A stretch of 5,630 nucleotides of DNA from an uncultured Clostridium sp. (GTDB lineage: Bacteria > Bacillota > Clostridia > Oscillospirales > Acutalibacteraceae), in assembly GCA_900547915.1 (NCBI GenBank), contig URIN01000113.1, positions 1-5,630 on the forward strand, read 5' to 3'. Shown here one piece after another: positions 1 through 4,785 of this stretch (the first letter of the stretch is position 1; the number at the start of each line of letters is the position of its first letter). Position numbers and translations under genes: made by a program. The notes beneath the pieces are model-generated. The model had not been told where the DNA came from and did not search any database. It saw only the letters and a program-made list of their open reading frames with translations.

Positions 1-46
1 TACACAAGGCTATTCGTCGGCAGCGTCAGATGTGTATAAGAGACAG
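1..46 (+). other. Illumina Nextera adapter with i5 index (non-biological)
   Basis: Bases 1-5 (TACAC) match the end of the P5 primer. Bases 6-13 (AAGGCTAT) match the Nextera i5 index I know as S520. Bases 14-46 are the complete 33-base Nextera read-1 end, which finishes in the 19-bp Tn5 mosaic end ending AAGAGACAG. The order P5 tail, index, transposon end is that of a finished library molecule, so this is untrimmed adapter at a contig end and not a Tn5 insertion. It creates a false start: ATG at 30 reads MCIRDR and runs in frame into cysK. On the minus strand it gives the false C-terminus SLIHI. Confidence 0.98.
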
Positions 47-47
47 G

Positions 48-884
48 AATATTATAGCAAAGCTTGAATATTTTAATCCCGCAGGCTCGGTAAAAGACAG
101 AGTTGCTTTTAATATGATAACCGAAGCGGAGAAAGCGGGCATACTCAAACCCGGCGCAACTATAATTGAGCCTACATCGGGCAACACCGGCATAGGACTT
201 GCGGCAGTCGGCGCCGCAAGAGGATACAAAGTTATTCTGACAATGCCGGAAACGATGAGCGTGGAGCGCAGAAATCTTGTTAAGGCTTTCGGCGCTGAAG
301 TTGTGCTTACTGACGGCGCAAAGGGCATGAGCGGCGCAATAGAAAAAGCGAACGAACTTAAAAAAAGCATTTACGGCGCAATTATTGCGGGCCAGTTTGA
401 AAACCCGGCAAACCCACAGGCGCATTATGAAACAACGGGCCCTGAGATATGGCGCGACACAGAGGGAAAAATTGACGCTTTTGTTGCAGGCATAGGCACG
501 GGCGGCACTATAAGCGGCGTTGGCAAATATTTGAAAGAGCAAAACCCCGATATAAAGATTATCGGCGTTGAGCCAGCCTCATCTCCTGTTTTGACAGAGG
601 GACACGGCGGCGCACACAAAATTCAGGGTATCGGCGCAGGATTTGTGCCCGAAACACTAAACATAGATGTAATTGACGAGGTAATCACCTGCACTGACGA
701 AGCGGCATACCAAACAGGAAACAAGATAGCCAAGGCACACGGAATACTTGTGGGAATTTCAAGCGGCGCCGCAGTATGGGCGGCGATAGAAATATCCAAG
801 CGGCCCGAATTAGGCGGCAAAAACATAGTTGCGCTTTTGCCTGATACGGGCGACCGCTATCTTTCAACAGGCATGTTTGATTAA
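48..884 (+). CDS. cysK: Cysteine synthase A, 5'-truncated by the contig end
   Basis: PLP-dependent O-acetylserine sulfhydrylase, which makes cysteine and acetate from O-acetylserine and sulfide in the cytoplasm. About 278 native residues remain, from NIIAKLEYFNPAGSVKDR onward. The usual length is about 305-320, so roughly 30 N-terminal residues are missing. Visible family motifs are the PLP lysine in NPAGSVKDR, the substrate loop TSGNTG, the phosphate loop GTGGT, SSGAA, and the C-terminal PDTGDRYLST. The C-terminus is intact and ends at TAA 882-884. The in-frame ATG at 30 belongs to the adapter and must not be taken as the start. NPAGSVKDR and PDTGDRYLST favour CysK over cystathionine beta-synthase or threonine synthase; a CysM-like variant is less likely. 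The promoter is outside the window. The gene converges on the padR operon and ends 10 nt before a shared terminator. Confidence 0.95.
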   Translation, partial: NIIAKLEYFNPAGSVKDRVAFNMITEAEKAGILKPGATIIEPTSGNTGIGLAAVGAARGYKVILTMPETMSVERRNLVKAFGAEVVLTDGAKGMSGAIEKANELKKSIYGAIIAGQFENPANPQAHYETTGPEIWRDTEGKIDAFVAGIGTGGTISGVGKYLKEQNPDIKIIGVEPASSPVLTEGHGGAHKIQGIGAGFVPETLNIDVIDEVITCTDEAAYQTGNKIAKAHGILVGISSGAAVWAAIEISKRPELGGKNIVALLPDTGDRYLSTGMFD

Positions 885-894
885 CTGGCATAAG

Positions 895-922
895 AAAAAG
901 GCTCCCTTTCGAGAGCCTTTTT
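895..922. terminator. Bidirectional rho-independent terminator
   Basis: A 10-bp perfect inverted repeat (AAAAAGGCTC at 895-904, GAGCCTTTTT at 913-922) has an 8-nt loop, and T residues continue to 924 on the plus strand. The A tract on the left gives a five-T run after the hairpin on the minus strand. It lies 10 nt after the cysK stop and 12 nt after the stop of the minus-strand secreted-protein gene, so it can end both converging transcripts. Confidence 0.92.
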
Positions 923-934
923 TTAATTTAACTA

Positions 935-1405
935 TCAACCAATATTTCCGTTATTGTCACATGAAATGATAACAGTTACGGGAACAGTTTTCGTAATGAT
1001 GCCCAGCCAATATTTTTTAACGACAAAATCACCTGTAGCAGTTCTGCCTGACTTTGTAGCTTTTGCTTCTGTAACCTTCCAAGCACTTTCAAAAATATTA
1101 TATGACGTGGAGGCTATTGTACAGGTTGCCGAACTACCATTATACTGAAACGTGCCCCAAATAGTAACGCTCCACTGTTTCTCATCATCACCATTATAAT
1201 AAGTAACGGTTTTACCCTGCTTCCTTGTGTAGGTAGTAAAAGGTGATATACACTCTTCCATCTCTGTAACAAAATAGCTTCCGTCATCCAAATACTGAAT
1301 ATCAGTGCTTGTTTTTAACGTTGACTGAGCAAAAACCGCAATGGGTGTTGATACACATAAAATAAGTGTTAATAAAACGATTGAAAGTTTTTTCAACATT
1401 TTCAT
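935..1405 (-). CDS. Small secreted protein of unknown function
   Basis: 156 residues; I do not recognise a named family. The N-terminus is a classic signal peptide: MKMLKK, a hydrophobic core at about residues 8-24, and a likely signal peptidase I cut after AVFA (residue 26). The cysteine at 17 is not in a proper lipobox, so it is probably not a lipoprotein. The mature part, about 130 residues, is rich in Thr, Ser, Tyr and alternating hydrophobic residues, which suggests a beta-sandwich. It has cysteines at 52, 95 and 149 and ends VTVIISCDNNGNIG. No catalytic motif is visible. Its ATG overlaps the TGA of the upstream membrane-protein gene (ATGA), and GGAGAA lies 5 nt before the start, so it is the translationally coupled last gene of the padR operon. 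Being made with PadR and a membrane protein suggests an envelope or stress role, but that is inference. Confidence 0.85.
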   Translation of the reverse strand: MKMLKKLSIVLLTLILCVSTPIAVFAQSTLKTSTDIQYLDDGSYFVTEMEECISPFTTYTRKQGKTVTYYNGDDEKQWSVTIWGTFQYNGSSATCTIASTSYNIFESAWKVTEAKATKSGRTATGDFVVKKYWLGIITKTVPVTVIISCDNNGNIG

Positions 1406-1797
1406 AATAATTCTCCGTTCTCCGAATTAACTATAATGTAACTTTCCGCTGTATCCAATCTTGAAACAGCGCATCCAATCATAGTAGCAACACCCCAAAC
1501 TACAAGAGCGGATATTAAGACGGATATGATTATCCGTCTAAAATTATATTTTCTTTTGATTGATTTTACATCTAAAGTATCCACATATAATTTTGCCACT
1601 TCTTCCTCTTCTCCGAAATGCAAAACTATATCGCCCATAGACACAACTTCATTTTCTTCCGCGTAATCATATATTTCATTTTTAAGTCCGCGGAGATATT
1701 TTCTTTTTGAGCTGATATCGCCGGGCATAAGACACTTTATATCGTTAAGATATCTGCTTATCTCTTTCTCTAACTCTTTGTGCATATTTTTCTGCAT
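1402..1797 (-). CDS. PadR-associated HAAS/DUF1700-like membrane protein
   Basis: About 131 residues. Residues 5-75 are charged and helical, with KRKYLRGLKNEIYDYAEE followed by MGDIVLHFGEEEEVAKLYV. This resembles the helical N-terminal domain of the HAAS, DUF1700 and DUF6120 proteins often encoded beside PadR regulators in Firmicutes. A basic stretch (KSIKRKYNFRR) leads into one membrane segment at about residues 88-110, then a short tail of about 20 residues that is probably outside the cell. The role is unproven; such proteins are thought to act as membrane partners or anti-regulators in PadR modules. The start is ATG 1797, because AGGGA lies 5 nt before it. A TTG at 1812 has no such site, and ATG 1785 is a fallback. 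The gene overlaps padR by 53 nt in another frame and overlaps the next gene by 4 nt. Confidence 0.82.
   Translation of the reverse strand: MQKNMHKELEKEISRYLNDIKCLMPGDISSKRKYLRGLKNEIYDYAEENEVVSMGDIVLHFGEEEEVAKLYVDTLDVKSIKRKYNFRRIIISVLISALVVWGVATMIGCAVSRLDTAESYIIVNSENGELL
1411..1416 (-). promoter_or_regulatory. RBS of the secreted-protein gene
   Basis: GGAGAA on the minus strand, 5 nt before ATG 1405-1403, supports that start. It lies inside the 3' end of the preceding coding sequence. A second GGAGAA lies immediately upstream of it. Confidence 0.75.
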
Positions 1798-2128
1798 CGC
1801 TGTCCCTGCCAAGAATTCTGCTTACGTTTTCGCAAACCTTATCATAATCATTTAAAAGCTGCAGATAATAAAGCTTTCCTTTTTCTTCCATATGATAATA
1901 TCTTCTTGTTCGCTTAGCGCCAACCTGCTTTATGTAATCCGTAATATAGCCGGCTTCACTCAGGCGAAACAGAATATTATAAAGCGAGCCTTCAAGAATG
2001 AAATATTGCCCGCCGCTTTTTTCTTTAAACGCCTGGGTTATCTGATAGCCATACAGATCCTCATTTTGAAGCAGGTGTAAAATAAGCATTTCGGCAGTGC
2101 CTCTTTTAAAATTATCTGAATTCTGCAT
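1745..2128 (-). CDS. PadR-family transcriptional regulator
   Basis: 127 residues, normal for the short (PadR-s1) type. The N-terminal winged helix is clear: helix 1 TAEMLILHLL (11-20), LYGYQI (25-30), the recognition helix EGSLYNILFRLSEAGYI (46-62), and the wing around KRTRRYYHMEEKG (72-84). A C-terminal helix (about 85-108) probably forms the dimer interface. PadR proteins are usually cytoplasmic dimeric repressors that bind a dyad in their own promoter and release it on binding a small ligand or under stress; the ligand here is unknown. The start is fixed by AAGGAGG 5 nt upstream. It is the first gene of a three-gene operon, behind a near-consensus promoter containing a dyad, which fits autoregulation. 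Confidence 0.95.
   Translation of the reverse strand: MQNSDNFKRGTAEMLILHLLQNEDLYGYQITQAFKEKSGGQYFILEGSLYNILFRLSEAGYITDYIKQVGAKRTRRYYHMEEKGKLYYLQLLNDYDKVCENVSRILGRDSDAEKYAQRVRERDKQIS
1803..1807 (-). promoter_or_regulatory. RBS inside padR that decides the HAAS-like start
   Basis: AGGGA on the minus strand, 5 nt before ATG 1797-1795 and within the padR reading frame. It favours this ATG over the TTG at 1812. Confidence 0.6.
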
Positions 2129-2133
2129 TTTTC

Positions 2134-2140
2134 CCTCCTT
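2134..2140 (-). promoter_or_regulatory. Consensus RBS of padR
   Basis: AAGGAGG on the minus strand, 5 nt before ATG 2128-2126. This is a full match to the anti-Shine-Dalgarno sequence and the strongest ribosome binding site in the window. Confidence 0.9.
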
Positions 2141-2159
2141 ATATCTTTATTTTGACATT

Positions 2160-2188
2160 ATTATATCATCAATAATATTGAGTGTAAA
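2160..2188 (-). promoter_or_regulatory. padR operon promoter (sigma-A type)
   Basis: On the minus strand, TTTACA (2188-2183) is followed by a 17-nt spacer and TATAAT (2165-2160). That is a perfect -10, a 4/6 match to the TTGACA -35 box, and ideal spacing. Transcription should start near 2153, giving a leader of about 25 nt with the ribosome binding site in it. No other promoter is needed for the three genes. Confidence 0.85.
2169..2181. promoter_or_regulatory. Operator-like dyad inside the padR promoter
   Basis: TCAAT-aat-ATTGA is a perfect 5-bp inverted repeat with a 3-bp centre. It lies wholly in the spacer between the -35 and -10 boxes, where bound PadR would block RNA polymerase. The direct repeat TGTAAATA at 2183-2190 and 2198-2205, 15 nt apart, covers and precedes the -35 box and is a second candidate. 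An A/T-rich dyad of this size can arise by chance. Confidence 0.45.
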
Positions 2189-2226
2189 TACCTGTTTTGT
2201 AAATATATTTAAAACAAAAAAATAAT

Positions 2227-2254
2227 AAAAGCTCCCCGATGATGGGGAGCTTTT
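2227..2254. terminator. Terminator after the 19-codon ORF
   Basis: An 11-bp perfect stem (AAAAGCTCCCC at 2227-2237, GGGGAGCTTTT at 2244-2254) has a 6-nt loop. On the minus strand it is followed by TTTTATTATT. It starts 20 nt after the stop of the 19-codon ORF and lies upstream of the padR promoter, so it separates the nadA-to-vanZ transcript from padR. It also has a T tract on the plus strand, where no gene needs it. Confidence 0.88.
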
Positions 2255-2273
2255 TAATTTGCTTAATAAATTC

Positions 2274-2333
2274 TTATTTCTTTGCAAAATAGGGATAGAA
2301 AACGAGTACTGCAAGCGCCTTTACGTATTTCAT
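2274..2333 (-). CDS. 19-residue small protein or peptide, unknown function
   Basis: The frame reads MKYVKALAVLVFYPYFAKK and ends in TAA. Two features argue that it is translated: AAAGGAG lies 7 nt before the ATG, and a strong terminator starts 20 nt after the stop, which leaves room for this ORF alone at the transcript end. The peptide has lysines at both ends and a hydrophobic aromatic centre (ALAVLVFYPYFA, residues 6-17) that could sit in or on the membrane. It has no cysteine, so it is unlike AgrD-type autoinducer precursors of the thiolactone kind. I do not recognise it. A small membrane peptide, a type I toxin-like peptide, a signalling peptide or a chance ORF are all possible. It may be the last cistron after the VanZ-like gene or have its own promoter; none is obvious. 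Confidence 0.6.
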   Translation of the reverse strand: MKYVKALAVLVFYPYFAKK

Positions 2334-2343
2334 AGCGTTTCTC

Positions 2344-2381
2344 CTTTCGTGTTTTCGTTACATCTACATTAAACACGAAAG
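2344..2381 (-). promoter_or_regulatory. Leader hairpin overlapping the small-ORF RBS
   Basis: An 11-bp perfect inverted repeat (CTTTCGTGTTT and AAACACGAAAG, read on the minus strand) surrounds a 16-nt loop. The 3' arm shares GAAAG with the ribosome binding site GAAAGGAG of the 19-codon ORF (AAAGGAG at 2341-2347), so folding would partly hide it. There is no T run after it on either strand, so it is not a terminator. It could be a translational switch, an RNA-processing or stability stem, or a DNA operator. Confidence 0.6.
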
Positions 2382-2440
2382 TGAGCTGTTTTTCCACAAA
2401 CTGTGCTTTACAGTGCGGTTTACATAACGCCTGTTTTACT
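2382..2440. other. Intergenic stretch with no recognised signal
   Basis: This lies between the leader hairpin and the VanZ-like stop. I see no convincing -10/-35 pair and no terminator on the minus strand. The only structure is a short dyad, ACTGT-gcttt-ACAGT at 2400-2414. The lack of a terminator after the VanZ-like gene favours read-through into the 19-codon ORF. Confidence 0.5.
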
Positions 2441-2935
2441 TTACATTTTGCTTGATTTAAAAGATTTTGCCCTTTTTTTATAAATTGCGGCGGCTATTTT
2501 ATAAACTGCATATCCTATTATAACGCCGATTAAATTCAGTACAATATCGTCCACGTCAAAACTGCCTACTTTGAAAATGAGCTGAAGCGTTTCCACAAGA
2601 AGAACAGCAACAAATGAAACGGCGGCGCATTTCCACAAAGCCCTAAGCTTTTTCTCAAGGCACGGTATTAAAAAGCCGAACGGAACAAAAAGCGCAATAT
2701 TGCCGAATATATTAAAAAGTGCAATATCAGTATTAATTCGGTTTTCCCTGAGCGCGCGCCAGAAGCCGTTTATTGTTTCAAACGGAATAAGATTTACGGC
2801 GTACTTTGCATATTCCGAAAGCGGCTGAGCCTGGTCATAGACATTTCCGCGACCTCTTAAAAACAGAATATAAACAAGAGCCAGCACATAGACAGCAAGC
2901 GCCGCGCCTAAAATTATTTTTAAAGCTTTTTTCAT
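2441..2935 (-). CDS. VanZ-like integral membrane protein
   Basis: 164 residues from ATG 2935. Four membrane segments are visible, at about residues 5-26, 71-91, 100-119 and 128-149. VanZ-family marks are NLIPF (48-52), FNIFGNIALFVPFGFL (74-89), ETLQ (115-118) and FDVDDIVLNLIGVIIGY (126-142), where the acidic DVDD-xxxN pattern is typical. The C-terminus is basic. VanZ was named for low-level teicoplanin resistance, but most chromosomal homologues have no proven role; no vanA, vanH or vanX genes are here, so resistance should not be inferred. ATG 2935 is chosen because AGAGAGA lies 5-6 nt before it. An upstream in-frame ATG at 2959 would add eight residues (MRAERENI) but has no ribosome binding site. 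It follows trmB by 66 nt, probably in the same transcript. Confidence 0.88.
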   Translation of the reverse strand: MKKALKIILGAALAVYVLALVYILFLRGRGNVYDQAQPLSEYAKYAVNLIPFETINGFWRALRENRINTDIALFNIFGNIALFVPFGFLIPCLEKKLRALWKCAAVSFVAVLLVETLQLIFKVGSFDVDDIVLNLIGVIIGYAVYKIAAAIYKKRAKSFKSSKM

Positions 2936-3001
2936 TATGTTCTCTCTTTCTGCCCGCATAAATCAGCTTAAAGCGCGCGCCTTAAAATCCGTGTGTGTCT
3001 T

Positions 3002-3676
3002 TCACCGTCTGAGCCTTGCCTCAAGTCTGTAAATCGGCAGGCCCTGAGAAGCGAAGCGGTTTTCATATTCCGTTACTATATTGCCCTCAAAGGAGCTGTT
3101 ATGTAAATCAAGGCTTACATTTGAAAGTACAAAACCAGACTGTGAAAGATTTTCTATTGAAAATTCAAAAAAGCGTGGGTTATCCGTTTTCTGGCAAATG
3201 ACGCAGTCGTCAGTCATAAGCTGTTTATATATATCAAGAAAACGTGGGTGCGTCAGACGGTGCTTTGCATATTTTGCCTTGGGAAACGGACAGCTGAAAT
3301 TGAGATAAATCTCGCTCACACTTTTTGAAGGTATGAAACGCGGCAGATATTCGGCGGCGCATTTCATAAAGCGCAGGTTTGGAATATTATCACGCATAGC
3401 GTTTTCAGCCGCGGCAACTATAACATTGCCCACCTTTTCCACAGCAATTATATTCTTATCGGGGTTGCGTTTTGCGTATTCGCAGGCAAATGCGCCTTTG
3501 CCGCAGCCTATCTCAAGCACAAGCGAATTTTTGTTGCCGAAAATGTCCTCTATGCTGTAAAGGCATTTATTCTCTTCTTCATTTTCAAAATTAAGATCCG
3601 CCGTGTCGCAATCGAGCAGGTAGCTTTCACACCCCTGCAGGCGTGCTTCAAGGTTTTTCTTTCTTCTCATTCTCAT
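3002..3676 (-). CDS. trmB: tRNA (guanine-N7-)-methyltransferase
   Basis: 224 residues, normal for TrmB. It methylates G46 in the variable loop of tRNAs using S-adenosylmethionine. The Rossmann-fold SAM site is EIGCGKG (55-61), with an acidic residue at E80 for the ribose. The family signature follows as YLNFSCPFPK then KHRLTHPRFL (124-147), TDN (164-166), TEYE (202-205) and a C-terminal PIYRLEA (214-220). The signature differs from the common SDPWPK: the Asp is Cys and the Trp is Phe, while the surrounding LNFS, PK and RLT are kept. The Asp is widely regarded as important, so activity needs support, although the rest is well preserved. The ATG at 3676 has a modest GAGAAG site about 8 nt upstream; ATG 3670 is an alternative. 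It starts 23 nt after the mnmA stop. Confidence 0.94.
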   Translation of the reverse strand: MRMRRKKNLEARLQGCESYLLDCDTADLNFENEEENKCLYSIEDIFGNKNSLVLEIGCGKGAFACEYAKRNPDKNIIAVEKVGNVIVAAAENAMRDNIPNLRFMKCAAEYLPRFIPSKSVSEIYLNFSCPFPKAKYAKHRLTHPRFLDIYKQLMTDDCVICQKTDNPRFFEFSIENLSQSGFVLSNVSLDLHNSSFEGNIVTEYENRFASQGLPIYRLEARLRR

Positions 3677-3699
3677 AAAATATTCTTCTCTTTCGTAAA

Positions 3700-4752
3700 T
3701 CAGATTATCGTGCCGCCGCCCACAACGGTCTTTCCGTCATAAAGCACAAGCGCCTGACCCGGCGCCGCCGCTCTCTGCGGAGTGTCAAACACAACTTTTA
3801 TTGTATCATCATCTGTCTGATAAGCCGTGGCAGGCTGTTCTTTCATATTATATCTTGTGCGGGCTTTAACGCGCATACCGTCCTCAATATGCGCAACGGA
3901 CACAAGGTTTATATCACGCGCTGTTACTTCACGTGAGAAAAGTTCATCGCCCTCTGTCAGAATAACACGGTTGTTTTCAATATCCTTTGAGCAGACGTAA
4001 AGCGGCACACGGTATGAAACGCCAAGCCCTTTTCTCTGCCCTATGGTATAGCGGATAATTCCGTTGTGCGTGCCAACCTTTTCGCCCGAAACGGTTACAA
4101 AATCACCCGGCGGATACACTCTGCCTGTTTCACGCTCTATAAATGCGGCATAATCGCCGTCAGGCACAAAGCAGATATCCTGACTTTCCTTTTTATTTGA
4201 ATTTACAAAGCCGTTTTCGGAGGCAATCTCTCTTATCTCGCTTTTGGTGCGTGTGCCAAGAGGGAAAACGCAGTGAGAAAGTATCTCCTGCGGCAGTGAA
4301 TACAGAACATAACTCTGATCTTTGCCTGCGTCAACAGCTTTTTTTAAAACGTATCTGCCCGTGTTTTTATCCTGAGTGCAAACAACGTAATGCCCCGTTG
4401 CGATATAATCACAGCCAAGCTCCTTTGCTTTTTCATAAAGCGCGCCGAATTTTAGAAAACGGTTGCAGTCAAGGCACGGATTGGGCGTTGCGCCGTGCTC
4501 ATAAGTGTTTATAAATTTATCTATTACTTTATCTTTAAATTCCTTTTGCAGGTCAAAAATATAAAACGGGATGCCGAGACGTTCTGCCACTGCCGCGGCG
4601 TCTTTTTCATCCTGCTCATCGGCGCCGCCCCACAGGTGCATCATTGCGCCCACACATTCATATCCTGCTTTTTTCATTAAAAGGGCGGCAACGCTGCTGT
4701 CAACGCCGCCGCTCATTGCAACAAGTGCTTTTTTGCTCATGCTGACTTTCAT
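3700..4752 (-). CDS. mnmA: tRNA-specific 2-thiouridylase
   Basis: 350 residues, within the family range. It adds sulfur to C2 of wobble U34 in Lys, Glu and Gln tRNAs, using ATP and a persulfide donor chain that starts with a cysteine desulfurase. The N-terminal PP-loop ATP site is SGGVDSS (14-20). The catalytic cysteines are C93 in NPCLDC and C194 in SQDICFV. ATGHY (118-122) and KDQSY (144-148) are family motifs, and GQRKGLG (238-244) and a C-terminal beta-barrel with PGQALVLYDG (331-340) complete the protein. No desulfurase gene is in the window. The start is uncertain: ATG 4752 has AAAGG only 2 nt away, and ATG 4740 (MSKKALVAMSGG) gives the more usual family N-terminus. It begins 33 nt after the nadA stop, consistent with one operon. 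Confidence 0.97.
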   Translation of the reverse strand: MKVSMSKKALVAMSGGVDSSVAALLMKKAGYECVGAMMHLWGGADEQDEKDAAAVAERLGIPFYIFDLQKEFKDKVIDKFINTYEHGATPNPCLDCNRFLKFGALYEKAKELGCDYIATGHYVVCTQDKNTGRYVLKKAVDAGKDQSYVLYSLPQEILSHCVFPLGTRTKSEIREIASENGFVNSNKKESQDICFVPDGDYAAFIERETGRVYPPGDFVTVSGEKVGTHNGIIRYTIGQRKGLGVSYRVPLYVCSKDIENNRVILTEGDELFSREVTARDINLVSVAHIEDGMRVKARTRYNMKEQPATAYQTDDDTIKVVFDTPQRAAAPGQALVLYDGKTVVGGGTII

Positions 4753-4785
4753 AGCCTTTCATGCTTTTTAATGGTAAATAAAATA

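Noticed and set aside
14..46. Real Tn5 transposon end
   Set aside because: The mosaic end is preceded by the Illumina read-1 tail, an index and the P5 tail, which exist only in sequencing libraries.
26..370. Minus-strand ORF of 114 codons ending SLIHI
   Set aside because: It is antisense to cysK, and its C-terminus is encoded by the sequencing adapter. There is no ribosome binding site or recognisable family.
1798..1812. TTG at 1812 as the start of the HAAS-like protein
   Set aside because: A rare start codon with no ribosome binding site before it; ATG 1797 has AGGGA 5 nt upstream.
2152..2181. Plus-strand promoter TTGACA with TATTGA at 18 nt, giving a short RNA ending at 2254
   Set aside because: The -35 box is perfect, but the -10 matches at only three positions and lacks the final T. 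The predicted RNA of about 65 nt has no other support.
2441..2935. Glycopeptide resistance gene
   Set aside because: VanZ-family membership alone does not show resistance, and no other van genes are present.
2936..2959. ATG at 2959 as the VanZ-like start
   Set aside because: No ribosome binding site, and it adds a charged MRAERENI ahead of a typical MKKALK membrane start.
2967..2987. Hairpin around GCGCGCGC between trmB and the VanZ-like gene
   Set aside because: Short, imperfect stem with no T run after it; not a terminator.
4143..4514. Plus-strand ORFs opposite mnmA, trmB and nadA
   Set aside because: These are shadows of strongly conserved minus-strand genes, without ribosome binding sites or recognisable products.
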